A stretch of 64,000 nucleotides of DNA. It comes from Acidobacteria bacterium RIFCSPLOWO2_12_FULL_66_21 (GTDB lineage Bacteria > Acidobacteriota > Vicinamibacteria > Vicinamibacterales > 2-12-FULL-66-21). Below the pieces are notes generated by a model, which did no database searches, was not told the DNA's origin, and was given only the letters and a program-made list of their open reading frames with translations. Positions within the stretch are counted from its first letter, which is position 1; every line of letters starts with the position of its first letter. The stretch covers positions 1-64,000 of the forward strand of contig MELC01000019.1 in assembly GCA_001767455.1 (NCBI GenBank). Reading direction: 5' to 3'. This document shows, piece after piece, positions 43,586 through 51,789 of this stretch. The position numbers and the translations under genes were made by a program.

Positions 43586-46245
43586 GCGCGCCGACGGGTC
43601 AGCTCGCCAGGAAGACGCCGGCCGTTCTGTCACTTGTCTTCTGCTGTCTTCTCATCGCGCCTCCGGCCGTCGGCGCCCAGACAGCGAGCGCGAAGGATCA
43701 TCTGCGGGCGACCGCGATGCGGTTGCCGTCCGGAGCCGCCATTCGCCTCGACGGGCGCCTCGATGAGCAGGTCTGGCGCGCAGGCACGCCGCTCACAGAG
43801 TTCGTCCAGAAGGAGCCGAACGAAGGGGCGCCTCCGACCGAGCGTATGGAGGTCCGTTTTGTGTACGACGACGGTGCGCTGTTCGTCGGCGCTCGCATGT
43901 ACAGCCGGACCGGCGCTGCCGGAATTCAGGCGCCGCGCGGCCGGCGCGATGAAGTCGAGCAGACGGAGTATCTGCTGATTGCGCTCGACACGTATCTCGA
44001 TCGGCGCACGGCGTACTGCTTTGGCGTGACCGCGTCGGGCGTCCGCCTCGACCACTATCATTCAACCGATTCCGAGTCGAATACCGATGCAGGGTTCGAT
44101 CCGGTCTGGCAGGCGCGAACCCAGATCGATGGAGAGGGATGGACCGCGGAACTGTGGATCCCGTTTTCGCAGCTTCGCTTCAATGAATCGTCCGGGCAGA
44201 CCTGGGGACTGAACATCCACCGGCGGACGCCGACGCGAAACGAGGACGACTACTGGGCGGTGATCCCGCGGACGGAACGTGCCTGGGCCTCGCGCTTTGG
44301 TGAACTGGTCGGCATCGACCTCATCAGGTCCCCGCGCCGGGTCGAATGGCTCCCGTACTTTGCTGGGGGGGCGACGGTGACCGGTCAGCCGGACACGCAG
44401 AACCCGTTTGACGATGGAACGAACCTGACCAGGAGCGTGGGTCTCGACGCCAGAGTGGGAATCGGCCCGAGCCTGACACTGGATGCGACGATCAATCCCG
44501 ATTTCGGGCAGGTGGAGGCCGATCCTGCGGAAGTGAATCTCTCGAATTTCGAGACGATTTTCAGCGAGCGGCGGCCCTTTTTTACGGCGGGAAGCCAGTT
44601 GTTCACCGGGGGCGCCAACAACTACTTCTACTCGCGCCGTATCGGTGCGGTGCCCACGCAGTCTGCGTCGGGCGACTACGTTGACCAGCCTCGCACCGCC
44701 ACGATCCTCGGCGCCGCGAAGCTCACCGGCCGCCTCGCCTCAAGGCGGTCGGTGGGGATCGTCGCGGCCGTGACTGATGAAGAGCACGCGCGGACCTTCG
44801 ATCGTGCGACCGGCGCGTTCGGCAGCGTGGCCGTGGCGCCGAGGAGCGTATGGATTGTGACGCGCGCACTGCAGGAATTCGGGCCAGCCGGTTCGACCGC
44901 CGGGTTCATGTTCACAGGCGTCCATCGCGACGTCGGCCCCGGTGCGCCCTTGGCCGCGCTCCTGACGCGGAACGCGTTCAGTCTGAGCGCCGATTCGGTG
45001 TGGCGGCTGCGCGGAGGCGAGTACCAGATTTCGACCGACGCCGGGTTGACGCACGTGGATGGGGACGGCGCGGCCATCCTGCGGGTCCAGCGCGCAAGTC
45101 CGAGGTATTTCCAGCGGCCCGACGCGACGCACGTGAAGCTCGACCCGAACCGAACGTCCATGAATGGCGGCCGCGGGGACCTGACGGTGGAACGGCTCAA
45201 TGGCAGGCATTGGCTATGGGCGGCTGCGCTCCGCATCGAGTCTCCGGAGCTGGAACACAACGACACCGGACGTTTGACAAGCGGCGACGGCATTCAGATT
45301 CGGGATCCCGGCATCACGTACCGCGAAACCCGGCCAGGACGGATATTCCGGAGCTACAGCATCACGGGCAGCACGAACCATGAATGGACCTTCGGCGGCG
45401 ATCGGACGTCGAGCCGCGTGCGAACCGACTTCGAGAGTACGTGGAAGAACTTCTGGAGAACGACACTCTCCGCCACCCTGGATTTTCGAGGGTACAACTG
45501 GCAACTGACGCGAGGCGGACCTTTGATGGGAACGCCTCGAGGCTGGACGTGGCAGGGACGGCTCCAGAACCGGAGCGGCGCGCAGACCGTGTGGGACGCC
45601 ACCGTTCAGTACAAGTCCGACGAATCCGGAGGCGTCACGCGGCACCTCGACGGCCAGCTCGCGTTTCACCCCCGCCCGAGTTGGCGGCTGTCGGTCAGTC
45701 CCGTGTACCAACGCGAGATCAATCCCCGGCAGTACGTGACAACGCGCAGCGGGGGCCGAACGGAAACGTACGACAGCCGCTACATCTTTGCGCTCATCGA
45801 CCGGACCACGCTGTCCACCCAGGGGCGCTTGAACTACACGTTCAAACCTGACCTGACCCTGGACCTGTACGCGGAGCCGTTCGTGGCGAGCGGCCGCTAC
45901 GACAACTTCGGGGAGTTGCTGGCGGCACGAAGCCGATTTCTGCGCGCCTACGGTACCGACGGTACGACGATTGAGACTCGGTCCGACGGCAGTCGAATCG
46001 TTCGCGACGGTCCCGAGACGTTCATGATGGGGAATCAGGACTTCACCATCCGTTCGTTCCGCAGCACTGTGGTTCTTCGATGGGAATGGCGGCCCGGCAG
46101 CACCCTGTACGTGGTCTGGCAGCAGGACCGCTCAGATTCGCGGCCAATCGGCAGTCACGTGAGCGTCGGCGACCTACTGGGATCGTTCGGCGCACCGGGT
46201 ACCAACTTCTTCGCGATCAAGGCGAGTGTCTGGCTCGCGCGATAG
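43582..46245 (+). CDS. DUF5916 protein: CBM9-like domain plus outer-membrane barrel, copy 2
   Basis: An 887-residue paralogue of 38897-41146. After a hydrophobic leader (VLSLVFCCLLIAPPAVGAQ), it has a CBM9-like domain (GAAIRLDGRLDEQVWRAGTPLTEFVQKEPNEGAPPTERMEV) and DUF5916 (VEADPAEVNLSNFETIFSERRPFFTAGSQLFTGG), then a long beta-strand-rich region. It ends in KASVWLAR rather than Phe. The GTG at 43582 overlaps the propeller gene's stop. Coupled expression suggests the propeller and this barrel protein work together at the envelope. Confidence 0.86.
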   Translation: MSAPTGQLARKTPAVLSLVFCCLLIAPPAVGAQTASAKDHLRATAMRLPSGAAIRLDGRLDEQVWRAGTPLTEFVQKEPNEGAPPTERMEVRFVYDDGALFVGARMYSRTGAAGIQAPRGRRDEVEQTEYLLIALDTYLDRRTAYCFGVTASGVRLDHYHSTDSESNTDAGFDPVWQARTQIDGEGWTAELWIPFSQLRFNESSGQTWGLNIHRRTPTRNEDDYWAVIPRTERAWASRFGELVGIDLIRSPRRVEWLPYFAGGATVTGQPDTQNPFDDGTNLTRSVGLDARVGIGPSLTLDATINPDFGQVEADPAEVNLSNFETIFSERRPFFTAGSQLFTGGANNYFYSRRIGAVPTQSASGDYVDQPRTATILGAAKLTGRLASRRSVGIVAAVTDEEHARTFDRATGAFGSVAVAPRSVWIVTRALQEFGPAGSTAGFMFTGVHRDVGPGAPLAALLTRNAFSLSADSVWRLRGGEYQISTDAGLTHVDGDGAAILRVQRASPRYFQRPDATHVKLDPNRTSMNGGRGDLTVERLNGRHWLWAAALRIESPELEHNDTGRLTSGDGIQIRDPGITYRETRPGRIFRSYSITGSTNHEWTFGGDRTSSRVRTDFESTWKNFWRTTLSATLDFRGYNWQLTRGGPLMGTPRGWTWQGRLQNRSGAQTVWDATVQYKSDESGGVTRHLDGQLAFHPRPSWRLSVSPVYQREINPRQYVTTRSGGRTETYDSRYIFALIDRTTLSTQGRLNYTFKPDLTLDLYAEPFVASGRYDNFGELLAARSRFLRAYGTDGTTIETRSDGSRIVRDGPETFMMGNQDFTIRSFRSTVVLRWEWRPGSTLYVVWQQDRSDSRPIGSHVSVGDLLGSFGAPGTNFFAIKASVWLAR

Positions 46246-46375
46246 ACGGCGGCAGAGAAGCCATGACGGCGTCCCTGGCCGGTTGACCGTCCTGTTGTCG
46301 CCGACTCGATTTGCGCGTAGGCTGGTCCATCTCGCGGGCTGATGGGACGCCTGGCGGCGGGGAGGAGAGGCTCTG

Positions 46376-47440
46376 ATGAAACGCCACGTTCTTGCGATTA
46401 GCGCGGCCGCGGCGGCCCTGGCGACGGCCGTGCTTCCGACGCGAGCGCAGCAGTCATCGATCCGGCTCAGGGATTTCGCGATGGCGGGCGGCCAGTACTA
46501 CCTCAGGGTCCCCGAGTTCGTCGCCGCCGCGAAGGCCACGTTCCTGAGAGATGGGGATCGGGTGATCGGTGTCGTCGGCGACGGTGTGACCAAGGCGTAT
46601 CCGGCAGCGGCCGTCACCTGGCACCACGGGGTGGAGGATCGCATTGGCAGGCTGCCCGTCTTCGTTACGTGGTGAAACCGCTGCAACACGGCCCTCGTGT
46701 TCAGGGCCGAAGTCGACGGCCGCGCGCTGATGTTCTTCCACACCAATATGCGCGGCATGAATATGACGTTCGCGGACCGCGAGACCGGTACGCGCTGGCA
46801 GCAGGAGACCGGCGAGGCGTTCGACGGCCGCCTCAAAGGCAAGCGGCTCGAGGTCCATCCGTTTCTGATCACGACCTGGAAGGCGTGGCGAGATCGCCAT
46901 CCAACCACGCTCGTGATGGCGCCGGTGCCTGGTCTCGAGGAGCTGTACGCGAACATGTGGCGCGAGATTCTCGGGCGGACCAGGGACCGTCCGGGCCCTC
47001 CCTCCGATCGGACGTTCCGTCCGGTCGATCCGCGTCTCCCGGCGTACGAGCCGATCGTGGGACTCGAGGCGGGGGGCGCACGTCGCGCGTATCCGCGGGC
47101 ACTGCTCGCGAGGGCACAGGTAGTCAACGACCGGCTTGGCGGCGAGCCGGTACTGCTCGTGTACATCCGGAGCAATGACACAGTGACCGTGTTTTCACGC
47201 GGCGTGTCCGGGCAGATCCTGACGTTCAAGCCGGGTCGGCGTGCTGGCCGCCTGGCCGATGTGGAGACGCGGTCGCAGTGGGACTCTTACGGAACGTGCC
47301 TGGAGGGGACGCTGCGCGGCAGCCAGTTGAAGGAGCTCACCGGCAGGCCGCAGTTCTGGTGGGGATGGGCGGCCTTCGGCGAGACAGACGTCTACTCGGT
47401 GCCGGGCCGCGGCGCGCGCCCGGGCACCGTCCACAGATAA
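46376..47440 (+). CDS. DUF3179 protein, candidate selenoprotein with in-frame TGA
   Basis: Two open segments in the same frame, 46376-46675 and 46676-47440, are separated only by the TGA at 46673-46675. Read through, they give a 354-residue exported protein: signal peptide (HVLAISAAAAALATAVLPTRAQ), then a complete DUF3179 domain. DUF3179 proteins normally carry VTYCPLCGTA; here the sequence is VTW-[TGA]-NRCNTA, so TGA occupies the first Cys of the CxxC motif (residue 100, partner Cys103). Everything after it is intact (DGRALMFF, MTFADRETGTRWQQETGEAFDG). A hairpin follows at 46689-46709. GGGGAGGAGAGG precedes the ATG. The alternative is a nonsense mutation of a Cys codon. Confidence 0.7.
46689..46709 (+). 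promoter_or_regulatory. Bacterial SECIS-like hairpin downstream of in-frame TGA
   Basis: CGGCCCT (46689-46695) pairs perfectly with AGGGCCG (46703-46709) around the 7-base loop CGTGTTC. The loop starts 20 bases after the TGA, inside the 16-37 base range used to define bacterial SECIS elements, and has a G among its first two bases. A 7-bp stem can occur by chance in GC-rich DNA, so the support lies in its position. Confidence 0.5.
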
Positions 47441-48012
47441 AGGATGGCACGGGGCTTCCCGCGTGGATCCAGGAAGCGGTCGACCCGATCGGGCTTCCAG
47501 TCCTTCATCGAGCCCGCGACGAAGTTGGTGACGATACGGGCGCCGGCTTTCAGCCGTCCGGTCAGCAGCGGCTGCAGGAGGCCGCCGTTGCCCGTCAACC
47601 ACGGCGCCGACTGCGGGATCACCATCGTCACGACGGTCGCCTCGGAGAGATCGATCGCGCCCTGCCGGACGAACCGGACCCGGTTCGACACGCGCGCTTT
47701 CTCCGCGTTCGCGTTCGCCTCCGCGATTCGTTTTGGGTCCGTGTCCACGCCGACGCTCCTGGCGCCGTACTTCTGCGCGGCGAGAATCGAGAGACGGCCG
47801 TTGCCGCAGCCCAGGTCGTAGACGACATCGCTTCTGGTGAGTTGCGCAAGGTCGAGCATGCGTTCCGCCACATCTCTGGGCACGAACATGAGGTGCCGGG
47901 GAACCGGGGGAAGCGGGTCGATGCGGGAACCGCCCTGCCGCGCGCCGGGAGTGCCCCGTGCGGGGCCGGCGACCAGAAGAGCCAGCGCACAGACGATCAG
48001 CTGCCAGGTCAT
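47392..48012 (-). CDS. Exported SAM-dependent methyltransferase-like protein
   Basis: A 206-residue protein with a signal peptide (MTWQLIVCALALLVAGPARG) and a class I methyltransferase core: FVPRDVAERMLDLAQLTRSDVVYDLGCGNGRLSILAAQKYGARSVGVD (motif I and acidic loop), then VRFVRQGAIDLSEATVVTMV. An exported SAM enzyme is odd because SAM is cytoplasmic; a membrane anchor with the domain facing inward is an alternative. Its 3' end overlaps the convergent DUF3179 gene by 49 bases. The target is unknown. Confidence 0.8.
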   Translation of the reverse strand: MTWQLIVCALALLVAGPARGTPGARQGGSRIDPLPPVPRHLMFVPRDVAERMLDLAQLTRSDVVYDLGCGNGRLSILAAQKYGARSVGVDTDPKRIAEANANAEKARVSNRVRFVRQGAIDLSEATVVTMVIPQSAPWLTGNGGLLQPLLTGRLKAGARIVTNFVAGSMKDWKPDRVDRFLDPRGKPRAILYLWTVPGRAPRPGTE

Positions 48013-48071
48013 CGGCGGAATGTTACTATTCTCGTCTGCGTCAGTGTCACCAATTCGCGAGGATTCACGTC

Positions 48072-49553
48072 ATGTTGCCCAGTGTCACACCTGCCTTCCA
48101 GCTCACCGACCCGGCCTTGCTGCGCCAGCAGTGCTACATCGACGGCAAGTGGGTCGATGCCGACGACAAGAGGACCATTGCGGTGCGCAACCCTGCCGAC
48201 GGGCAGCAGATCGGGACGGTGCCGAACCTGGGCGCCGTCGAGACCAGACGCGCGATCGAAGCGGCGAACGCGGCCTGGCCGGCGTGGCGCGTCAGGACCG
48301 CCAAGGAGCGCGCGGCGATCCTGCGCAGATGGTTCGACCTGATGATGGCGAATCAGGAAGACCTCGCGGTGCTGATGACGACCGAGCAGGGCAAGCCGCT
48401 CACCGAGTCGCGCGGCGAGATCGCGTATGGCGCCTCGTTCGTCGAATGGTTCGCCGAGGAAGGCAAGCGCATCTACGGCGACACCATCCCGCCGCACCAG
48501 AGCGACAGGCGCATCGTCGTCATCAAGCAGCCGATCGGCGTGTGCGCGGCGGTCACGCCGTGGAATTTTCCCAACGCGATGATCACGCGCAAGGCGGGTC
48601 CGGCGCTGGCGGCCGGCTGCACGATGATCGTCAAGCCGGCGAGCTCTACGCCCTACTCGGCGCTCGCGCTGTGCGAGCTGGGGGAGCGCGCGGGAATTCC
48701 CAGGGGCGTGCTCAACGTCGTGACCGGGGCGTCGGGCCCCATCGGCGGGGAGCTCACCACCAACCCGATCGTGCGCAAGTTCACGTTCACCGGTTCGACC
48801 GAGGTCGGCAAGCAGCTGATGGCGCAGTGCGCGGGTACCGTCAAGAAAGTGTCGCTCGAACTCGGCGGCAACGCGCCATTCATCGTGTTTGACGATGCCG
48901 ATCTCGAGGCCGCGCTCGACGGCGCGATGGCATCGAAGTTCCGCAACATGGGCCAGACCTGCGTCTGCGCCAACCGGATCTTCGTGCAGGAAGGCGTCTA
49001 CGACGAGTTCGCGCGGAAGCTCGGCGCACGAGTCGCCGCGATGAAGGTCGGGGACGGTCTCGAGGACGGCGTGGTGCAGGGGCCGCTCATCGACATGGCG
49101 GCCGTGGAGAAGGTCGAAGAGCATATCGCCGATGCCGTCGGGAAGGGCGCGCGTATCGTGACCGGTGGCAAGCGCCACGCCAAAGGGGGGACATTCTTCG
49201 AGCCGACTGTGCTGGTTGATGTCACAGCCCGCATGAAGTTGGCTCATGAGGAGACGTTCGGCCCGGTGGCGCCGTTGTTCCGGTTCAGGACGGAACAGGA
49301 GCTGATCGATCTCGCCAACGATACCGAGTACGGTCTCGCGTCGTATTTCTACAGCCGCGACATCGGGCGAATCTGGCGTGTGGCCGAGGCGCTCGAGTAC
49401 GGCATCGTCGGTATCAACGTCGGCGTGATTTCCACCGAGATCGCGCCGTTCGGCGGTGTCAAGGAGTCAGGAATCGGCCGCGAGGGCTCCAAGTACGGGA
49501 TAGAAGAGTTCCTCGAAATCAAGTACGTCTGCATCGGCGGCATCGACAAGTGA
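48072..49553 (+). CDS. gabD: NAD(P)-dependent succinate-semialdehyde dehydrogenase family protein
   Basis: A 493-residue aldehyde dehydrogenase of the GabD type. Hallmarks are QCYIDGKWVDADDKRTIAVRNPADG, TTEQGKPLTESRGEI, the cofactor segment VTPWNFPNAMITRKAGPALAAGC, the catalytic Glu in LELGGNAPF, the nucleophile Cys297 in GQTCVCANR (a CxC arrangement typical of SSADH) and FGPVAPLFRF. It oxidises succinate semialdehyde or a related semialdehyde. The ATG at 48072 gives the family N-terminus. It is a single gene, followed directly by a fragment of a spermidine-synthase-like gene. Confidence 0.93.
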   Translation: MLPSVTPAFQLTDPALLRQQCYIDGKWVDADDKRTIAVRNPADGQQIGTVPNLGAVETRRAIEAANAAWPAWRVRTAKERAAILRRWFDLMMANQEDLAVLMTTEQGKPLTESRGEIAYGASFVEWFAEEGKRIYGDTIPPHQSDRRIVVIKQPIGVCAAVTPWNFPNAMITRKAGPALAAGCTMIVKPASSTPYSALALCELGERAGIPRGVLNVVTGASGPIGGELTTNPIVRKFTFTGSTEVGKQLMAQCAGTVKKVSLELGGNAPFIVFDDADLEAALDGAMASKFRNMGQTCVCANRIFVQEGVYDEFARKLGARVAAMKVGDGLEDGVVQGPLIDMAAVEKVEEHIADAVGKGARIVTGGKRHAKGGTFFEPTVLVDVTARMKLAHEETFGPVAPLFRFRTEQELIDLANDTEYGLASYFYSRDIGRIWRVAEALEYGIVGINVGVISTEIAPFGGVKESGIGREGSKYGIEEFLEIKYVCIGGIDK

Positions 49554-49561
49554 TCCAGGTT

Positions 49562-49656
49562 CGTCAGCACGAAGTGTCTCGCGTCGTCGAGTTCAACGTG
49601 CGTCTTCGGATTGCGGACGACGTCGAAATTGTGCTCGCTGAAGTAGGCGGAGACCA
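49562..49656 (-). pseudogene. 95-bp fragment duplicated from a spermidine-synthase-like gene
   Basis: On the minus strand this encodes AYFSEHNFDVVRNPKTHVELDDARHF, nearly identical to TYFSEHNFDVVRNPKTHVVLDDARHF in the intact gene at 51790-54207 (bases 52414-52508). The DNA match is roughly 85-90 percent by eye over 95 bases and stops abruptly on both sides. No other part of that gene is seen here, so it is an isolated fragment, in the same orientation as its source, about 2.9 kb away. Confidence 0.78.
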
Positions 49657-49695
49657 GCTCTGCCAGCCTTTTAAGCATGCGTTCGCACGGATGTG

Positions 49696-50949
49696 ATGAT
49701 GATGGCGTCCCCGCCCACGTCGCGGCGAATCTTCAGCGGGGTCATCGCCGGATTGATTGCCGGCGCGACGGCCTTGCTGGCCCAGGCGCCGCCAGCACAG
49801 CAACCGCCCCGGTTCCGATCCGGCGTCGAGCTCGTCGCCATTGACGTGGAAGTCGTCGGCCGCGACGGCGAGCCGGTGCTCGGGCTGCGCGGCGATCAGT
49901 TCGAGGTGGAGATCGACGGCCGCAAGCGGCCGGTCGTCTCCGCCCAGTTTCTCCAGCAGGCGCCAAGGTCCGTCTTCGCGGGGCGCGGCAATCAACCCCT
50001 GACGCCGGGCAGCCAGCCTCCGGCCGTCCGCGCGCTGGCCGGTGAGTACACGGGCCGCATCTTCGTCCTCGGCATCGACGAGAACAGCTTCTGGGCGGGT
50101 CACGCGCGCGCCGCGAACGACGCCGCGCGGATCTTCATCGACAGGTTGGAGCCGGAGGATTACATCGGGCTGGCGACCTTCCCGGCCAGCACCGTGCAGG
50201 TCACCCCCACGCGGGAGCACTACAAGGTGCGCGACGCGCTCGACAAGATCGTCGGCCGCAAATCGCCGCCGATGCGTGGCACGACGGCGCTGAGCGCGTC
50301 GGAGGTGATGGACATCACCGCCGGAGATTCCGAGGTCCTCGCGCGGGTCATCGCGCGCGAATGCAGTCCGGCCGACCGGGCCTGCCCCAAGCGGGTGCAG
50401 GCGGACGTGATCGACATGGCGCAGGACCTCGAGATCCGCGCGCTCGTCAGCGTCAGCGGCATTCGGGGCCTGCTGGGCGCGATGGCGAACGTGCAGGGGC
50501 GCAAGACGCTCGTGATCGTGAGCGCCGGCATCACGCTGGGCGATCGGCCGGGCGCGCGTCCCAACGTCCGCGGAGAGGTCGCGGCGGCGGGCCTCGCGGC
50601 GGCCGCGGCGAACACCAATCTCTACGTCCTGCACGTCGACACGAGCTTCCTCGAAACGTTCTCCGCGCAATCGGGAGGGTCCGTGACGACGATGATGCGG
50701 GACTCCTCGGCGTCGGAGAGCGGGCTCGCGGCGATCGCGGCGGCCGCCGGGGGCCAACTCTTCGGCGTGTCGACGCGGGCCGACGATGCGTTCGATCGCG
50801 TGCTGCGCGAGACGTCGGCGTACTACCTCCTCGCGATCGAGCCGCTCGACTCGGACCGCGACGGCCAGACACACCGCGTCAAGGTCAAGGTGCGCCAGAA
50901 AGGCGTGACCGTCCGCAGCAGGTCGACGGTGGTGATTCCGAAGAGATAG
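49696..50949 (+). CDS. Secreted acidobacterial VWFA-related domain protein, copy 1
   Basis: About 417 residues: signal peptide (IFSGVIAGLIAGATALLAQ), then the acidobacterial VWFA-related domain: FRSGVELVAIDVEVVGRDGEPVLGLRGDQFEVEIDGRKRPV, then a von Willebrand A-like fold (GRIFVLGIDENSFW in place of the MIDAS DxSxS, IGLATFPASTVQVTP, GRKTLVIVSAGI) and RETSAYYLLAIEP. The degenerate MIDAS suggests metal-independent binding. The exact start among GTG 49693 and ATGs 49696, 49699 and 49702 is unclear. The role is probably adhesion or protein-protein interaction outside the cell. Confidence 0.85.
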   Translation: MMMASPPTSRRIFSGVIAGLIAGATALLAQAPPAQQPPRFRSGVELVAIDVEVVGRDGEPVLGLRGDQFEVEIDGRKRPVVSAQFLQQAPRSVFAGRGNQPLTPGSQPPAVRALAGEYTGRIFVLGIDENSFWAGHARAANDAARIFIDRLEPEDYIGLATFPASTVQVTPTREHYKVRDALDKIVGRKSPPMRGTTALSASEVMDITAGDSEVLARVIARECSPADRACPKRVQADVIDMAQDLEIRALVSVSGIRGLLGAMANVQGRKTLVIVSAGITLGDRPGARPNVRGEVAAAGLAAAAANTNLYVLHVDTSFLETFSAQSGGSVTTMMRDSSASESGLAAIAAAAGGQLFGVSTRADDAFDRVLRETSAYYLLAIEPLDSDRDGQTHRVKVKVRQKGVTVRSRSTVVIPKR

Positions 50950-50972
50950 AAAGACCGCCATACTTGTCGTAT

Positions 50973-51002
50973 TGACTAGTTAACTTGACAGTATGACTAG
51001 TT
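50973..51002 (+). promoter_or_regulatory. Promoter with direct repeats upstream of XRE gene
   Basis: TTGACA (50985-50990) is followed 16-18 bases later by the AT-rich TATATACT (51005-51012), a good promoter in otherwise GC-rich DNA. TGACTAGTT occurs twice, at 50973-50981 and 50994-51002, exactly 21 bases apart, i.e. two helical turns. Both copies flank the -35 box, so they are likely binding sites for the XRE regulator encoded immediately downstream. Confidence 0.65.
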
Positions 51003-51033
51003 TGCATATATACTTACCATCGAGGTAAGGGAT

Positions 51034-51252
51034 ATGCCCGAACAGCGGCTTGGAAATCGGCTGAAGGTGGCGCGGGCGGAGCGGCAGTTGTCGCAGGAAC
51101 AACTGGCCACTCTGGCCGGGGTCACCCGCCAGACGATCAGCTCCATCGAAACCGGCCAGTACTGTCCGTCCGCCCTGCTCGCCTTCCAACTTGCGGAACG
51201 GCTCGGCAAACGCGTCGACGAGCTGTTCTTTCTCCAGGGAGACCAATCATGA
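51034..51252 (+). CDS. Small XRE/Cro-family transcriptional regulator
   Basis: A 72-residue single-domain HTH_3 protein of the YgzD-like type: NRLKVARAERQLSQEQLATLAGVTRQTISSIETGQYCPSALLAFQLAERLGKRVDELFF. Such tiny Cro-like regulators are often paired with a small membrane protein, as here: the next gene overlaps its stop (ATGA). It follows a strong promoter with two direct repeats, consistent with autoregulation. Confidence 0.92.
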   Translation: MPEQRLGNRLKVARAERQLSQEQLATLAGVTRQTISSIETGQYCPSALLAFQLAERLGKRVDELFFLQGDQS

Positions 51253-51551
51253 GTCAGACATCCGTCGAACGCGATGAGCGCACGGTGAGTGTCGAGAATG
51301 CCAGCTACCGGTGGGGGTACCAGTTCCTGTCGTTCGGCGTCCTGGTACTCGTCGCCTACCGCAGCTTCGTGCGCCACGAGTCGAGCTGGGACCTGCTCGC
51401 GCTCGTAATCCTGGGCGGGTTCGTTCCGAGTCTGTATCAGGGATACCATCGCGTCTTGACGGCGCGGTGGGCCAGGACGCAGGTGATCACCTTCGTCGCT
51501 GCGGCGATCGTGGCGTTGCTGCTGGTGGCCGCGAGAGTGTGGTGGCGGTGA
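51249..51551 (+). CDS. Small multi-pass membrane protein coupled to XRE regulator
   Basis: A 100-residue protein with about three hydrophobic segments (YQFLSFGVLVLVAYRSF, SWDLLALVILGGFVPSLYQGY, VITFVAAAIVALLLVAARVWW). The family is not recognised beyond being the usual small integral partner of such XRE genes. ATG 51249 overlaps the regulator stop, so the two are co-translated. It could sense a membrane signal or sequester the regulator; this is inference. Confidence 0.82.
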   Translation: MSQTSVERDERTVSVENASYRWGYQFLSFGVLVLVAYRSFVRHESSWDLLALVILGGFVPSLYQGYHRVLTARWARTQVITFVAAAIVALLLVAARVWWR

Positions 51552-51789
51552 CGCGATGTCCGGCGGGTCGTGTCCCGCTGCGCGAGGGGCCTCCGTGTCC
51601 TCCGTGTCCTTCGGGATCTTTCTGAAAAGCCGTGGCCCGTCTCAGCGTGGTTCCGGGGCTTTTGCCCTGGGTAGGTCTTCGAACTGTTCGCGGGCGAACT
51701 CGCGCATGGTCAATCCTGGGAGAACGTCGTTGAACAAGTACGGGCATTCTACGTTCCCGTTCTGAGTTCTACGTTTCGGCGGTCTCCAC
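51552..51789. other. Convergent intergenic region with weak stem-loop
   Basis: No gene is seen. AAAAGCC (51625-51631) and GGCTTTT (51657-51663) could form a stem with a 25-base loop, and TTCTACGTT is repeated near its right end (about 51739 and 51768). It separates the stops of two convergent genes and may contain a weak transcript end. Confidence 0.4.

Noticed and set aside
46676-47440. DUF3179 as two separate genes split at 46675
   Set aside because: The second part starts in the middle of the conserved domain, has no ribosome binding site and is in the same frame as the first; readthrough at the TGA or a nonsense mutation explains it better.
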